A DNA stretch of 24,411 nt from an uncultured Duganella sp. (GTDB lineage Bacteria; Pseudomonadota; Gammaproteobacteria; Burkholderiales; Burkholderiaceae), in NCBI GenBank assembly GCA_946482635.1, contig CAMLSG010000063.1, positions 1-24,411 of the forward strand. Reading direction: 5' to 3'. Positions 14,764 through 21,967 of the stretch are shown here, in pieces. Both the position numbers and the translations under genes were made by a program. Every line of letters starts with the position of its first letter. Position 1 is the first letter of the stretch. Below the pieces are notes generated by a model, which saw nothing but the letters and a program-made list of their open reading frames with translations, had not been told where the DNA came from and did not search any database.

Positions 14764-15747
14764 ATGAAACTGAAAAGTATCGGCAAGGCCGCGGCCCTCG
14801 TGGCGCTGGCGGGTTTGGTAACTGCTGGCAGCGCGCAGGCGCAGGAAGTGGTGCGGCTGGGGAACCTGAAGTTCGCCCATTACGGCGCCGTGTCGTATAT
14901 CAAGGAGATCGCACCGAAGTGCGGCATCAAGGTCGAAGAACGGGTATTTGCCAAGGGCCTGGACGTGATGTCGGCCGTCCTGGCCGGCGAGCTGGATGTG
15001 GGCGCGACGGCTTCCGAGGCAGCCATCTCCGGCCGCGCCGGCGGGGCGCCGATCTACGTGGTGGCCGGTTTCGCCAAGGGCGGTGCACGCCTGGTGGGCC
15101 GCAGCGACCTGAATCTCAAGTCGGTCAAGGACCTGAAAGGCAAGAAGGTCGGCGTGACGCGCGGCGGCATCCAGGAAGTGCTGCTGCTGGCGGAGCTGCA
15201 GCAGGCCGGCCTGACCGTGTCCGAGCAGCCGGGCAAGGACGTGCAGACCGTGCTGCTGGCCTATGCCGACCTGAACCAGGCCCTGCTCGGCAAGCATATC
15301 GATGCCATGATGCAGTCGGAGCCGCAATCCTCGCAAGCCATCAACAAAGGCTACGGCAGCGAAATCCTCAAGCCCTACGACACCCCGATCGGCGAGCCGA
15401 TCCGGACCATGGTGATGACCGAGAAGTTCTACAAGGAGCGCCGCCCGGTAGCGGAGAAGTTCATGCGCTGCTTCGTGGAGGCGACCAAGACCTTCATCGA
15501 CCAGCCGGCCACCGCCGAAAAATACGTGCGCGAGACCGTGTTCAAGGGCCAGATCACCAGCGACGATTTCCAGGATGCGATCGGCAATTCGCCGTACTCG
15601 TATGACGTGACGCCGGAGCATATCCAGGTCACCACCGACACCATGGTCAAGACCGGCGTCGGCAAGATGGCCAAGCCGCCGGTGGCCAAGGACTGGGTCA
15701 AGACCGACCTGCTGGAGCAAGCCAAGAAATCGCTGGGCGTCAAATGA
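14764..15747 (+). CDS. ABC transporter substrate-binding protein, NitT/TauT (NMT1-like) family
   Basis: Periplasmic ligand-binding protein of 327 residues. The signal peptide ends at residue 26 (GSAQA before QEVVRLGNLKF). The plan is that of the SsuA/TauA/NMT1 fold: an early loop, FAKGLDVMSAVLAGELDVGATASEAAI (about 60-87), LKGKKVGVTRGG (about 124-135), and the second lobe with NQALLGKHIDAMMQSEP. An AAGGAG ribosome site precedes the ATG. A TATGAT at 14713-14718 is a possible -10. The stop overlaps the permease start (ATGA). Family members carry taurine, alkanesulfonates, nitrate or pyrimidine precursors; nothing here fixes the ligand, and no sulfonatase or pathway gene is adjacent. Confidence 0.92.
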   Translation: MKLKSIGKAAALVALAGLVTAGSAQAQEVVRLGNLKFAHYGAVSYIKEIAPKCGIKVEERVFAKGLDVMSAVLAGELDVGATASEAAISGRAGGAPIYVVAGFAKGGARLVGRSDLNLKSVKDLKGKKVGVTRGGIQEVLLLAELQQAGLTVSEQPGKDVQTVLLAYADLNQALLGKHIDAMMQSEPQSSQAINKGYGSEILKPYDTPIGEPIRTMVMTEKFYKERRPVAEKFMRCFVEATKTFIDQPATAEKYVRETVFKGQITSDDFQDAIGNSPYSYDVTPEHIQVTTDTMVKTGVGKMAKPPVAKDWVKTDLLEQAKKSLGVK

Positions 15748-16559
15748 AGGTCGCATGGCGGGATGTCGGCGTCGGCCTGGTGGTGCCGGCGGCGCTGGTG
15801 CTGGTCTGGCATTTCGTGACGTATCACGGCTGGGTCAACCCGCAGGCACTGCCTTCGCCGGAAGCGGTGGCGCGCAAGTGGGTGGAATACCTGCTGCCGC
15901 TGCAGCCGTATGACGGCAACGGCAACTGGCTGGCGTGGGCCTTCTCCGGTGAATTGATCCACGATGCGATCGGCAGCATGTATCGCGTGCTGCTTGGTTT
16001 TGCCATCGGCGCCGGCCTGGCGCTGCCCCTGGGGCTGGCCATGGGCGCCAGCGCCCATGCCTACCGCCTGTTCAATGTGCTGGTGCAGATCATCCGCCCG
16101 GTGCCGCCGATCGCCTACATCCCGCTGTCGATGCTGTGGTTCGGGCTGGGCAACCCGCCGGCCATTTTCCTGATTTCGCTGGGCGCCTTCTTCCCGGTGC
16201 TGATCAACACCATCGCCGGCGTGCGCCAGGTGGACGGCATCTACCTGCGCGCGGCGCGCAACCTGGGCGCATCGGGGCCGACCATGTTCCTGCGCGTGAT
16301 CCTGCCGGCGGCCGTGCCGTCCATCCTGGCCGGGGTGCGCATCGGCATCGGCACCGCCTTCATCGTGGTGATCGTGGCGGAAATGGTGGCGGTGAACAAC
16401 GGCCTGGGCTTCCGCATCAGCGAGGCGCGCGAGTACTTCTGGTCGGACAAGATCATCGCCGGCATGATCACCATCGGCCTGCTGGGCCTGGCCATCGACG
16501 TCGCCATGGACCGCCTGAACAACCACCTGCTGCGCTGGCACCGCGGCCTGGAGAGCTGA
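15744..16559 (+). CDS. ABC transporter permease, NitT/TauT family
   Basis: Inner-membrane permease of 271 residues with about six hydrophobic segments, sharing its ATGA start with the preceding stop. The binding-protein-dependent transport domain covers most of the protein from about residue 75. The cytoplasmic EAA-like loop that contacts the ATPase is visible as YLRAARNLGASGPTMFLRVILPAAVPSI (given here as its start YLRAARNLGASG and end VILPAAVPSI, about residues 167-194). It is a homodimer-type permease because no second permease gene is present. The ATPase gene starts at the base after its stop. Confidence 0.93.
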   Translation: MKVAWRDVGVGLVVPAALVLVWHFVTYHGWVNPQALPSPEAVARKWVEYLLPLQPYDGNGNWLAWAFSGELIHDAIGSMYRVLLGFAIGAGLALPLGLAMGASAHAYRLFNVLVQIIRPVPPIAYIPLSMLWFGLGNPPAIFLISLGAFFPVLINTIAGVRQVDGIYLRAARNLGASGPTMFLRVILPAAVPSILAGVRIGIGTAFIVVIVAEMVAVNNGLGFRISEAREYFWSDKIIAGMITIGLLGLAIDVAMDRLNNHLLRWHRGLES

Positions 16560-17348
16560 ATGAGCGCTGCACATATCGAAGTCAAAGCCGTCAGCAAGGT
16601 ATTCGGCGCCTCGGTGGTGGCGCTGCAGGACATCAACCTGGAGATCCCGCGCGGCCAGTTCGTCTGCCTGCTGGGGCCTTCGGGCTGCGGCAAGTCGACC
16701 CTGCTGAACGCCATCGCCGGTTTTTCGCCGCCCAGCAGCGGCAGCATCGTCGCCGACGGCAGGCCGGTGGCCGATCCGGGCCCCGAGCGCGGCATGGTGT
16801 TCCAGGAATACGCCCTGTTCCCGTGGATGACGGTGGCCGACAACGTGGCCTTCGGGCTGGAGGTCAAGGGCATGCCGAAAGCGGAAATTGCCGCCACGGT
16901 GGACCGGCTGCTCAAGACCCTGTCGCTGCAGGACTTCCGCCACCGCTTCCCGAAAGACCTGTCGGGCGGCATGCGCCAGCGGGTGGCGATCGCGCGCGTG
17001 CTGGCGCTCGATTCGCCGATCATGCTGATGGATGAACCATTCGGTGCGCTCGATGCGCTGACCCGGCGCGACCTGCAGGACGAATTGCTGCGCATCTGGG
17101 ACCAGCAGAAAAAGACCATCATCTTCGTCACCCACAGCATCGAGGAAGCGATCTACCTGGCCGACCGCATCGTGGTCATGACTTACCGTCCCGGCACGGT
17201 CAAGCGCGACATCCTGGTCGACCTGCCGCGCCTGCGCGATCCGTCGGCGCCGGAATTCAATGCCCTGAAGCGCGAGCTGGGACAGTTGGTGATGGAAGAA
17301 CAACAACGCCATCATCATGACGAACTAAGAGCCGCGGCCGTTGATTAA
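16560..17348 (+). CDS. ABC transporter ATP-binding protein, NitT/TauT family
   Basis: ATPase of the importer, 262 residues. Walker A is GPSGCGKST at 39-47 (K45), the signature is LSGGMRQR at 134-141, Walker B is IMLMDEP with D158 and E159, and the H-loop is VTHSIEEA. The Q-loop reads FQEYALFPWM. All catalytic residues are intact. The ATG begins immediately after the permease stop with no gap. The C-terminal tail is His-rich and acidic (EEQQRHHHDEL), which could be a coincidental or a metal-binding tail. The operon ends at a long imperfect hairpin seven bases downstream. Confidence 0.95.
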   Translation: MSAAHIEVKAVSKVFGASVVALQDINLEIPRGQFVCLLGPSGCGKSTLLNAIAGFSPPSSGSIVADGRPVADPGPERGMVFQEYALFPWMTVADNVAFGLEVKGMPKAEIAATVDRLLKTLSLQDFRHRFPKDLSGGMRQRVAIARVLALDSPIMLMDEPFGALDALTRRDLQDELLRIWDQQKKTIIFVTHSIEEAIYLADRIVVMTYRPGTVKRDILVDLPRLRDPSAPEFNALKRELGQLVMEEQQRHHHDELRAAAVD

Positions 17349-17354
17349 CACCGT

Positions 17355-17412
17355 GGGGTCAGGCACACAACACGAAACAGGCTGCGCCTGTCTCGTGTCG
17401 GAGCCAGACCCC
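17355..17412. repeat. long imperfect hairpin, REP-like
   Basis: Arms of about 27 bases, beginning GGGGTC and ending GACCCC, meet at a 3-base TGC loop (17383-17385). Inner perfect segments are ACACGA / TCGTGT and ACAGGC / GCCTGT. There is no T-run, so it is not a classical terminator, although it lies between the ABC operon and the next transcription unit. The form fits a repetitive extragenic palindrome; similar hairpins are, to my recollection, common in Oxalobacteraceae genomes. No second copy occurs in this window. Confidence 0.6.
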
Positions 17413-17427
17413 TGTTAAACTTACCGG

Positions 17428-18231
17428 ATGCAAACTTACTTCCTGCTCGCAGCAACGCTGCTTTACCTGATCTGTGGTTTCCTCCCGTCGCGTAAATCCG
17501 TGCCCATTGCCGCACTGACGGCCGGCGCCTGGCTGCTGCACGGGGCGGCGTTGTGGGTCGATGTGATGGTGCCCGGCTCGCTGCGTATCGGCTTTGCCAC
17601 CATGCTGTCGTCCGCGCTGTGGATTTCGGTGGGCGCCTACTGGCTGGAAAACCAGAACTACCCGCTGGACGGCCTGCGCCGCATCGTGATGCCGGTGGCT
17701 GCCCTGGCGGTGGCCCTGCAGGCCGGCTTCCCCGGCTCGCTGGTGCCGACTGCCGGCCGCTCCACCATGCTGGGTTGGCATATTGCCATCGCCACCCTGG
17801 CCTACAGCACCCTGACCATCGCCGCTTTCCATGCCGTGCTGATGGCGCTGCAGGAGTCGCGCCTGCATACGCGCAGCGACCGCCCTGGTTTTTTCGCCAC
17901 GGCGCTGGACCAGTTGCCGGCCCTGCTGACGATGGAAAAGCTGCTGTTCCGCCTGATCGGCTTCGGCTTCGTGCTGCTGAGCCTGACCGTCCTGTCGGGC
18001 ATTGTCTTCAGCGAAGAATTGTTTGGCCGGGCGCTGAAGTGGGACCATAAATCGGTGTTTACCCTGCTGTCCTGGGTCCTGTTCGCCGCCTTGCTGGCCG
18101 GGCGTCACTTCCGCGGCTGGCGCGGCAAGACGGCCCTCAGCTTCACGCTGGCGGGCTTTGCGACCCTGCTGCTGGCCTATGTCGGCAGCCGTTTTGTACT
18201 GGAAGTGGTTCTACATCGAGGTTTGGCATGA
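17428..18231 (+). CDS. ypjD: CcsA/YpjD-like cytochrome c assembly membrane protein
   Basis: Integral membrane protein of 267 residues with about eight hydrophobic segments, of the CcsA/CcmC-like superfamily. Conserved histidines at 118 (GWHIAIAT), 135 (FHAVL), 207 (WDHKSVF) and 227 (GRHFRGWRGK) fit haem binding; the tryptophan-rich signature of true CcsA is not obvious, matching the YpjD branch whose role is uncertain. The N-terminus is directly membrane-embedded. The gene heads a run with PP0621-like, pilS and pilR; in related bacteria it sits next to ffh. The upstream region is taken up by the 17355-17412 hairpin, and no clear promoter or ribosome site is visible. Confidence 0.88.
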   Translation: MQTYFLLAATLLYLICGFLPSRKSVPIAALTAGAWLLHGAALWVDVMVPGSLRIGFATMLSSALWISVGAYWLENQNYPLDGLRRIVMPVAALAVALQAGFPGSLVPTAGRSTMLGWHIAIATLAYSTLTIAAFHAVLMALQESRLHTRSDRPGFFATALDQLPALLTMEKLLFRLIGFGFVLLSLTVLSGIVFSEELFGRALKWDHKSVFTLLSWVLFAALLAGRHFRGWRGKTALSFTLAGFATLLLAYVGSRFVLEVVLHRGLA

Positions 18232-18476
18232 CACGACTCCTGTTCTGGCTGGCGCTGGTCTTCCTGGTTATCGCCGCCATCCGCAGCAAGCTGCGCAAGA
18301 TGAATGGCCCGTCGCAAGACGGCCACGCGCCTGCGCCGCAGCAGCCGCGCACTGCCGAGCCGCCACAGGCCGAGAAAATGCTGCAATGCGCCCATTGCGG
18401 CGTGCATTTCCCGGCTTCCGAAAACGTGCCGGCCAATGGCCGTGACTATTGCTGCGCGGCGCACGCCCCGCATTAA
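18228..18476 (+). CDS. PP0621-like small zinc-ribbon membrane protein
   Basis: An 82-residue protein that starts inside the stop of the previous gene (ATGA overlap). Residues 3-17 are one membrane segment (RLLFWLALVFLVIAA). A Pro/Gln-rich linker follows, then a short metal-binding module CAHCGVHFPASE ... YCCAAH (about residues 54-79), a treble-clef or zinc-ribbon pattern. This domain plan is that of the PP0621 family found beside pilS in beta- and gammaproteobacteria. The function is unknown; location next to the pilus sensor kinase suggests, but does not prove, a link. Confidence 0.85.
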   Translation: MTRLLFWLALVFLVIAAIRSKLRKMNGPSQDGHAPAPQQPRTAEPPQAEKMLQCAHCGVHFPASENVPANGRDYCCAAHAPH

Positions 18477-18484
18477 GCTGCAAC

Positions 18485-20131
18485 GTGTTTGCCCGCCTCC
18501 ACACCCTGTCGGCCGCCTCGCGCGATACCTTCTGGCGCTCGCTGAAAGCGCTGGGTGCAACCCGGATTGTGATCGCCCTGGTCCTGCTGCTGTACTTCAG
18601 CGCCGGCCAGTTGTCGGCCGCTGAACTGTCGCCGAAAGTGTGCGCCGGCTACTTGCTAGCGGCAGTGGCGATGCAGGTACTGGCTATCCGCTGGCGCCGC
18701 CACTTCATGCTGCAGCTGATGTCGCAGGTCGCCTGCGACCTGAGCTGCATCTCGCTGCTGTACCTGGCGGCCGGCGGCATGCGTTCCGGCCTGGCCATCC
18801 TGTACCTGTTCCCGCTGGCCGGGTGCGCCATCCTGGCGCCGCTGGTGCTGTCGCTGTTCAGCGCTTCGCTGGCAACGCTGTTCATGCTGGCCCACAGCAC
18901 TTACATATTCTTCCTGGGCGGGGAGTCGCTGGTATTGCAGGCCGGCCTGTATGGCGTAGCCTGGTTTGCCGTGGTGCTGATCGTGAACCGCATGGCGGCG
19001 CGCCTGATCGGCCAGGAAGAACTGGTGGCCCAGCGCGGCATTGAAATCGGCGTGCAGCAGGCCGTCAACCGCCTGGTGATCGCGCATTCGGCCGACGGCA
19101 TCCTGGTGGTGGGGCCGGATGGCACCATCCATATGAGCAACCCGGCCGCGCAGCAGATGCTGGGCGCCGCCGCGCAGGTGCTCGACGGCGCCGCCCTGCA
19201 GCCCATCGCGGTCGCCTATGAAGCCTGGCGCAGCGATCCGCAGCAGTCCAGCGCCTTCATCACCATCAAGCCGTTCGAGGATCCGCAGCAGGAAGACCTG
19301 GCGGCGGCCTGGAATTCACGGCGCGACGTGGCCCTGCACCTGAAGCTGCGCTTCGCCGCCGCCGAAACCAATGGCCTGGACGTGGAGCGCAACGTCATCT
19401 TCCTGGAAGACGTCACCAGCATCGAGGAAAAGGCGCAGCAGCTCAAACTGGCCTCGATGGGCCGCCTGACAGCCAGCATCGCGCATGAAGTGCGCAACCC
19501 GCTGTCGGCGATCGGGCACGCCAATTCTCTGCTGGAAGAGGATCTGCAGGCGCCGGTGCACAAGCGCCTGCTGAAGATCATCAGCGACAATGTGGCGCGC
19601 GTGAACCGCATGGTGGAAGACATCCTGCAGTTGTCGCGCAAGGCGCAAAGCCACCACGACCCGATGGAACTGGAAGCCTTCCTGAACGAATTGAAGGCGG
19701 AGTTCGATGAAACCCATAAGCTGGACCGCAAGATCGTCTGCCTGGGCGGCATGCGCCAGGTGATGGTGCGCTTCGACCCGCTGCACTTGCGCGAAGTGCT
19801 GATCAACCTGCTCAACAACGCGGTGCGCTATGCCAGCGGCACGCCGGCCAGCATCCGCGTCTTCATCGTCCAGGTGGCGGGCCGGCCGCTGGAGCTGCAT
19901 GTGCAGGACGATGGCCCCGGCATCTCGCCGCAAGTGCGGGCGCACCTGTTCGAACCGTTTTATACAACATCAAGCAAGGGCACGGGCCTGGGCCTGTATC
20001 TGGCACGTGAATTGTGCTTGAATAACGAAGCCATGCTGGATTACGAGCACCGCTTCGAAGCCAGCATGACAGAGGGCGGCGCACGCAAGTCGAGCGGCCG
20101 CTTTGTAATTACATTTGCGAAAAACACATGA
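18485..20131 (+). CDS. pilS: type IV pilus sensor histidine kinase PilS
   Basis: Membrane sensor kinase that controls pilin transcription by phosphorylating PilR. I place the start at GTG 18485, 8 bases after the previous stop, giving 548 residues; a TTG at 18449 inside the preceding gene is the other option. The N-terminal RLHTLSAASRDTFWRSLKALGATR leads into about six membrane helices (to residue about 180). A PAS domain covers about 190-310 (NRLVIAHSADGILVVGPDG). The phosphoacceptor is H334 in AHEVRNPLSAIG. The ATPase domain has NLLNNAVRYA (N box), DDGPGIS (G1), FEPFYTTSSKGTGLGLYLAR (F and G2). All functional boxes are intact. Its stop overlaps pilR. Confidence 0.94.
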   Translation: MFARLHTLSAASRDTFWRSLKALGATRIVIALVLLLYFSAGQLSAAELSPKVCAGYLLAAVAMQVLAIRWRRHFMLQLMSQVACDLSCISLLYLAAGGMRSGLAILYLFPLAGCAILAPLVLSLFSASLATLFMLAHSTYIFFLGGESLVLQAGLYGVAWFAVVLIVNRMAARLIGQEELVAQRGIEIGVQQAVNRLVIAHSADGILVVGPDGTIHMSNPAAQQMLGAAAQVLDGAALQPIAVAYEAWRSDPQQSSAFITIKPFEDPQQEDLAAAWNSRRDVALHLKLRFAAAETNGLDVERNVIFLEDVTSIEEKAQQLKLASMGRLTASIAHEVRNPLSAIGHANSLLEEDLQAPVHKRLLKIISDNVARVNRMVEDILQLSRKAQSHHDPMELEAFLNELKAEFDETHKLDRKIVCLGGMRQVMVRFDPLHLREVLINLLNNAVRYASGTPASIRVFIVQVAGRPLELHVQDDGPGISPQVRAHLFEPFYTTSSKGTGLGLYLARELCLNNEAMLDYEHRFEASMTEGGARKSSGRFVITFAKNT

Positions 20132-21630
20132 CTTCTCCACGTGTCCTGGTCGTTGACGATGAAGCCGACCTGCGCGAATTGCTGGAAATTACCCTGCTGA
20201 AGATGGGGCTGGACGTGGACAGCACCGAAACCCTTCAGCATGCGCGCCAGCTGTTTGCCGAAAAAGATTATCAACTGGTGCTGACCGACATGCGCTTGCC
20301 GGACGGCCTGGGGCTGGAACTGGTGCGCGAAGTGACGGCCAGCGGCAAGAACATCCCGATTGCGGTGGTGACTGCCTTTGGCAGCGCAGAAAATGCCGTG
20401 GTGGCGCTGAAGGCGGGCGCGTTCGATTATGTCAGCAAGCCGGTGCAGCTCGAGCAGTTGCGGATCCTGGTGCAGTCGGCACTGAAAGTGAGCGACAGCG
20501 CACCGGCCGCGGCGCCGGCGCGCGGCCTGCCGCCAAGCCGGCTGCGCGGCAGTTCGGCCGCCATCCAGGCCCTGCGCGCCCAGATTGCCCGGCTGGCGCG
20601 CTCCATGGCGCCGATTGCCATCAATGGCGAGTCGGGCAGCGGCAAGGAGCTGGCGGCGCGCGAAATCCACGCCCAGAGTTCGCGCGCGGACAAGCCGTTT
20701 ATCGCCGTCAACTGCGGCGCCATTCCGGAAGCGCTGATGGAGGCCGAGTTCTTCGGCTACCGCAAGGGCGCCTTCACGGGTGCGGCCGACGAGCGCGACG
20801 GCTTCTTCCAGGCTGCCAATGGCGGCACCCTGATGCTGGACGAGGTGGCCGACCTGCCGCTGGCGATGCAGGTCAAGCTGCTGCGCGCGATCCAGGAGCG
20901 CCGCGTGCGCAAGATCGGCGCCACGGCCGAGGAGCCGGTCGACGTGCGGATCATCTCCGCCACCCACAAGAACCTGGAAAAGCTGGTGGAAGCTGGCCAG
21001 TTCCGGCAGGATTTGTTCTACCGCCTGAACGTGATCGAACTGCGCCTGGCGCCCTTGCGCGAGCGCCTCGATGACCTGGATGAACTGGTCGATGCCATCC
21101 TGGCGCGCCTGGGCAGCTTCGAGCACAAGGTGGTGCTGGCGCCGGGCGTGCTGGAGGTGCTGAAGGGCTACTCATTCCCGGGCAATGTGCGAGAACTGGA
21201 AAATATCCTCGAACGCGCGCTGGCGTTTTCCAACGATGGCGTGATCTCTGCGGAAGACCTGGCGCTGAAAGGCGGTTCGCTGCCGGCCCCCGCGCCCATG
21301 CCGGCAGCCGCGCCGGCCGCTCCTGCCGGCCCGGCCGCGGGCCGGGCTGCAATGCCGGCCGCCAGCGCGCCGGCGGCGCCTGGCATTGCAGCCGAGGCCC
21401 CGGCAGTGGACGCGGCGCCGGGCAGCGAGCCGGCCATGCCGCCGTTGCCCGTGTTCGACGTCCTGCCCAGCAACCTGCCGGCCTACCTGGAAGCGGTCGA
21501 GCGCGACATCATCACCCGCGCCCTGGCCCAGACCAATTACAACCGCACCCAGGCAGCCCAATTGCTGGGCATCAGCTTCCGCCAGTTGCGCTACCAGATG
21601 CAAAAGCTCAACATCCAGGATCCAGGCTAG
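20128..21630 (+). CDS. pilR: sigma-54-dependent response regulator PilR
   Basis: Activates the RpoN-dependent pilin promoter. The protein has 500 residues. The receiver domain has acidic pocket D10/D11 and phospho-acceptor D54 (LTDMRLPDG), with K near 103 (YVSKPVQ). The AAA+ domain has Walker A GESGSGKE (167-174), the sigma-54 contact loop GAFTGA (214-219), and Walker B LMLDEVADL. The C-terminal Fis-type HTH is NRTQAAQLLGISFRQLRYQMQKL. Between the ATPase and HTH lies an unusually Ala/Pro-rich linker of about 60 residues (385-447). It starts by ATGA overlap with pilS. The pilA target is not in the window. Confidence 0.95.
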   Translation: MTSPRVLVVDDEADLRELLEITLLKMGLDVDSTETLQHARQLFAEKDYQLVLTDMRLPDGLGLELVREVTASGKNIPIAVVTAFGSAENAVVALKAGAFDYVSKPVQLEQLRILVQSALKVSDSAPAAAPARGLPPSRLRGSSAAIQALRAQIARLARSMAPIAINGESGSGKELAAREIHAQSSRADKPFIAVNCGAIPEALMEAEFFGYRKGAFTGAADERDGFFQAANGGTLMLDEVADLPLAMQVKLLRAIQERRVRKIGATAEEPVDVRIISATHKNLEKLVEAGQFRQDLFYRLNVIELRLAPLRERLDDLDELVDAILARLGSFEHKVVLAPGVLEVLKGYSFPGNVRELENILERALAFSNDGVISAEDLALKGGSLPAPAPMPAAAPAAPAGPAAGRAAMPAASAPAAPGIAAEAPAVDAAPGSEPAMPPLPVFDVLPSNLPAYLEAVERDIITRALAQTNYNRTQAAQLLGISFRQLRYQMQKLNIQDPG

Positions 21631-21869
21631 TGGTTCGTGGCGGCGGGGCACCCGCCGCCCGATTGGTCTATAATCCCGGTCCGCCGCGAAAATCCCGTCC
21701 AATCATGTAGCGTTTTCGCCAACGCACAAGGCTGTGCTGCGCCGCAACATTGCTTATTAAATCAGCACGAAAAAAGCAGTGTTAGTGCTTGCTCACCGCC
21801 GATCGCCTGTAGCGATGGGACATATCAAAAGTCAATAAGAAAACGTGGTCTAAACGAAAAAATTTCACC
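21631..21869. other. gene-free stretch between pilR and the nrdA promoter
   Basis: No credible coding region. A GC-rich hairpin GGCGGCGGG / CCCGCCGCC (21639-21659) follows pilR without a T-run and may be a weak or rho-assisted terminator. A perfect TATAAT (21669-21674) has no -35 at the right distance. Further on, GCGAAAA / TTTTCGC (21686-21692 and 21713-21719) and ATCGC / GCGAT near 21801-21816 can form stems. The stretch becomes more AT-rich towards nrdA. Confidence 0.5.
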
Positions 21870-21898
21870 TTGTACGATCCGAATCACGTCACTACAAT
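21870..21898 (+). promoter_or_regulatory. sigma-70 promoter of nrdA
   Basis: -35 TTGTAC (21870-21875) and -10 TACAAT (21893-21898) are separated by 17 bases, both close to consensus. Transcription should start near 21905, giving a leader of about 63 bases. The -10 lies inside the first NrdR-type box. Confidence 0.75.
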
Positions 21899-21903
21899 TA
21901 GTG
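21890..21903. promoter_or_regulatory. NrdR box 1
   Basis: CACTACAATTAGTG has the CACTA...TAGTG palindromic arms of NrdR sites. It covers the nrdA -10, where NrdR with bound nucleotide would block polymerase when dNTP pools are full. Confidence 0.7.
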
Positions 21904-21920
21904 GACAGAATTCGATGGTG

Positions 21921-21934
21921 CACTAGATATAGTG
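21921..21934. promoter_or_regulatory. NrdR box 2
   Basis: CACTAGATATAGTG has the same arms and an AT-rich core. Its start is 31 bases from box 1, three helical turns, the pairing distance known for cooperative NrdR binding at ribonucleotide reductase promoters. Confidence 0.72.
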
Positions 21935-21967
21935 GCCATTAACAAATACTGAATACGCGGAGCATAA

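Noticed and set aside
15429..17318. Open frame of 629 codons on the minus strand opposite the ABC importer
   Set aside because: It spans three ABC genes with intact motifs on the plus strand and has a low-complexity translation.
20001..20020. TGGCACG resembling a sigma-54 -24 box inside pilS
   Set aside because: No GC lies 10 bases after the GG, and the site is within well-conserved ATPase-domain coding sequence with no suitable downstream start.
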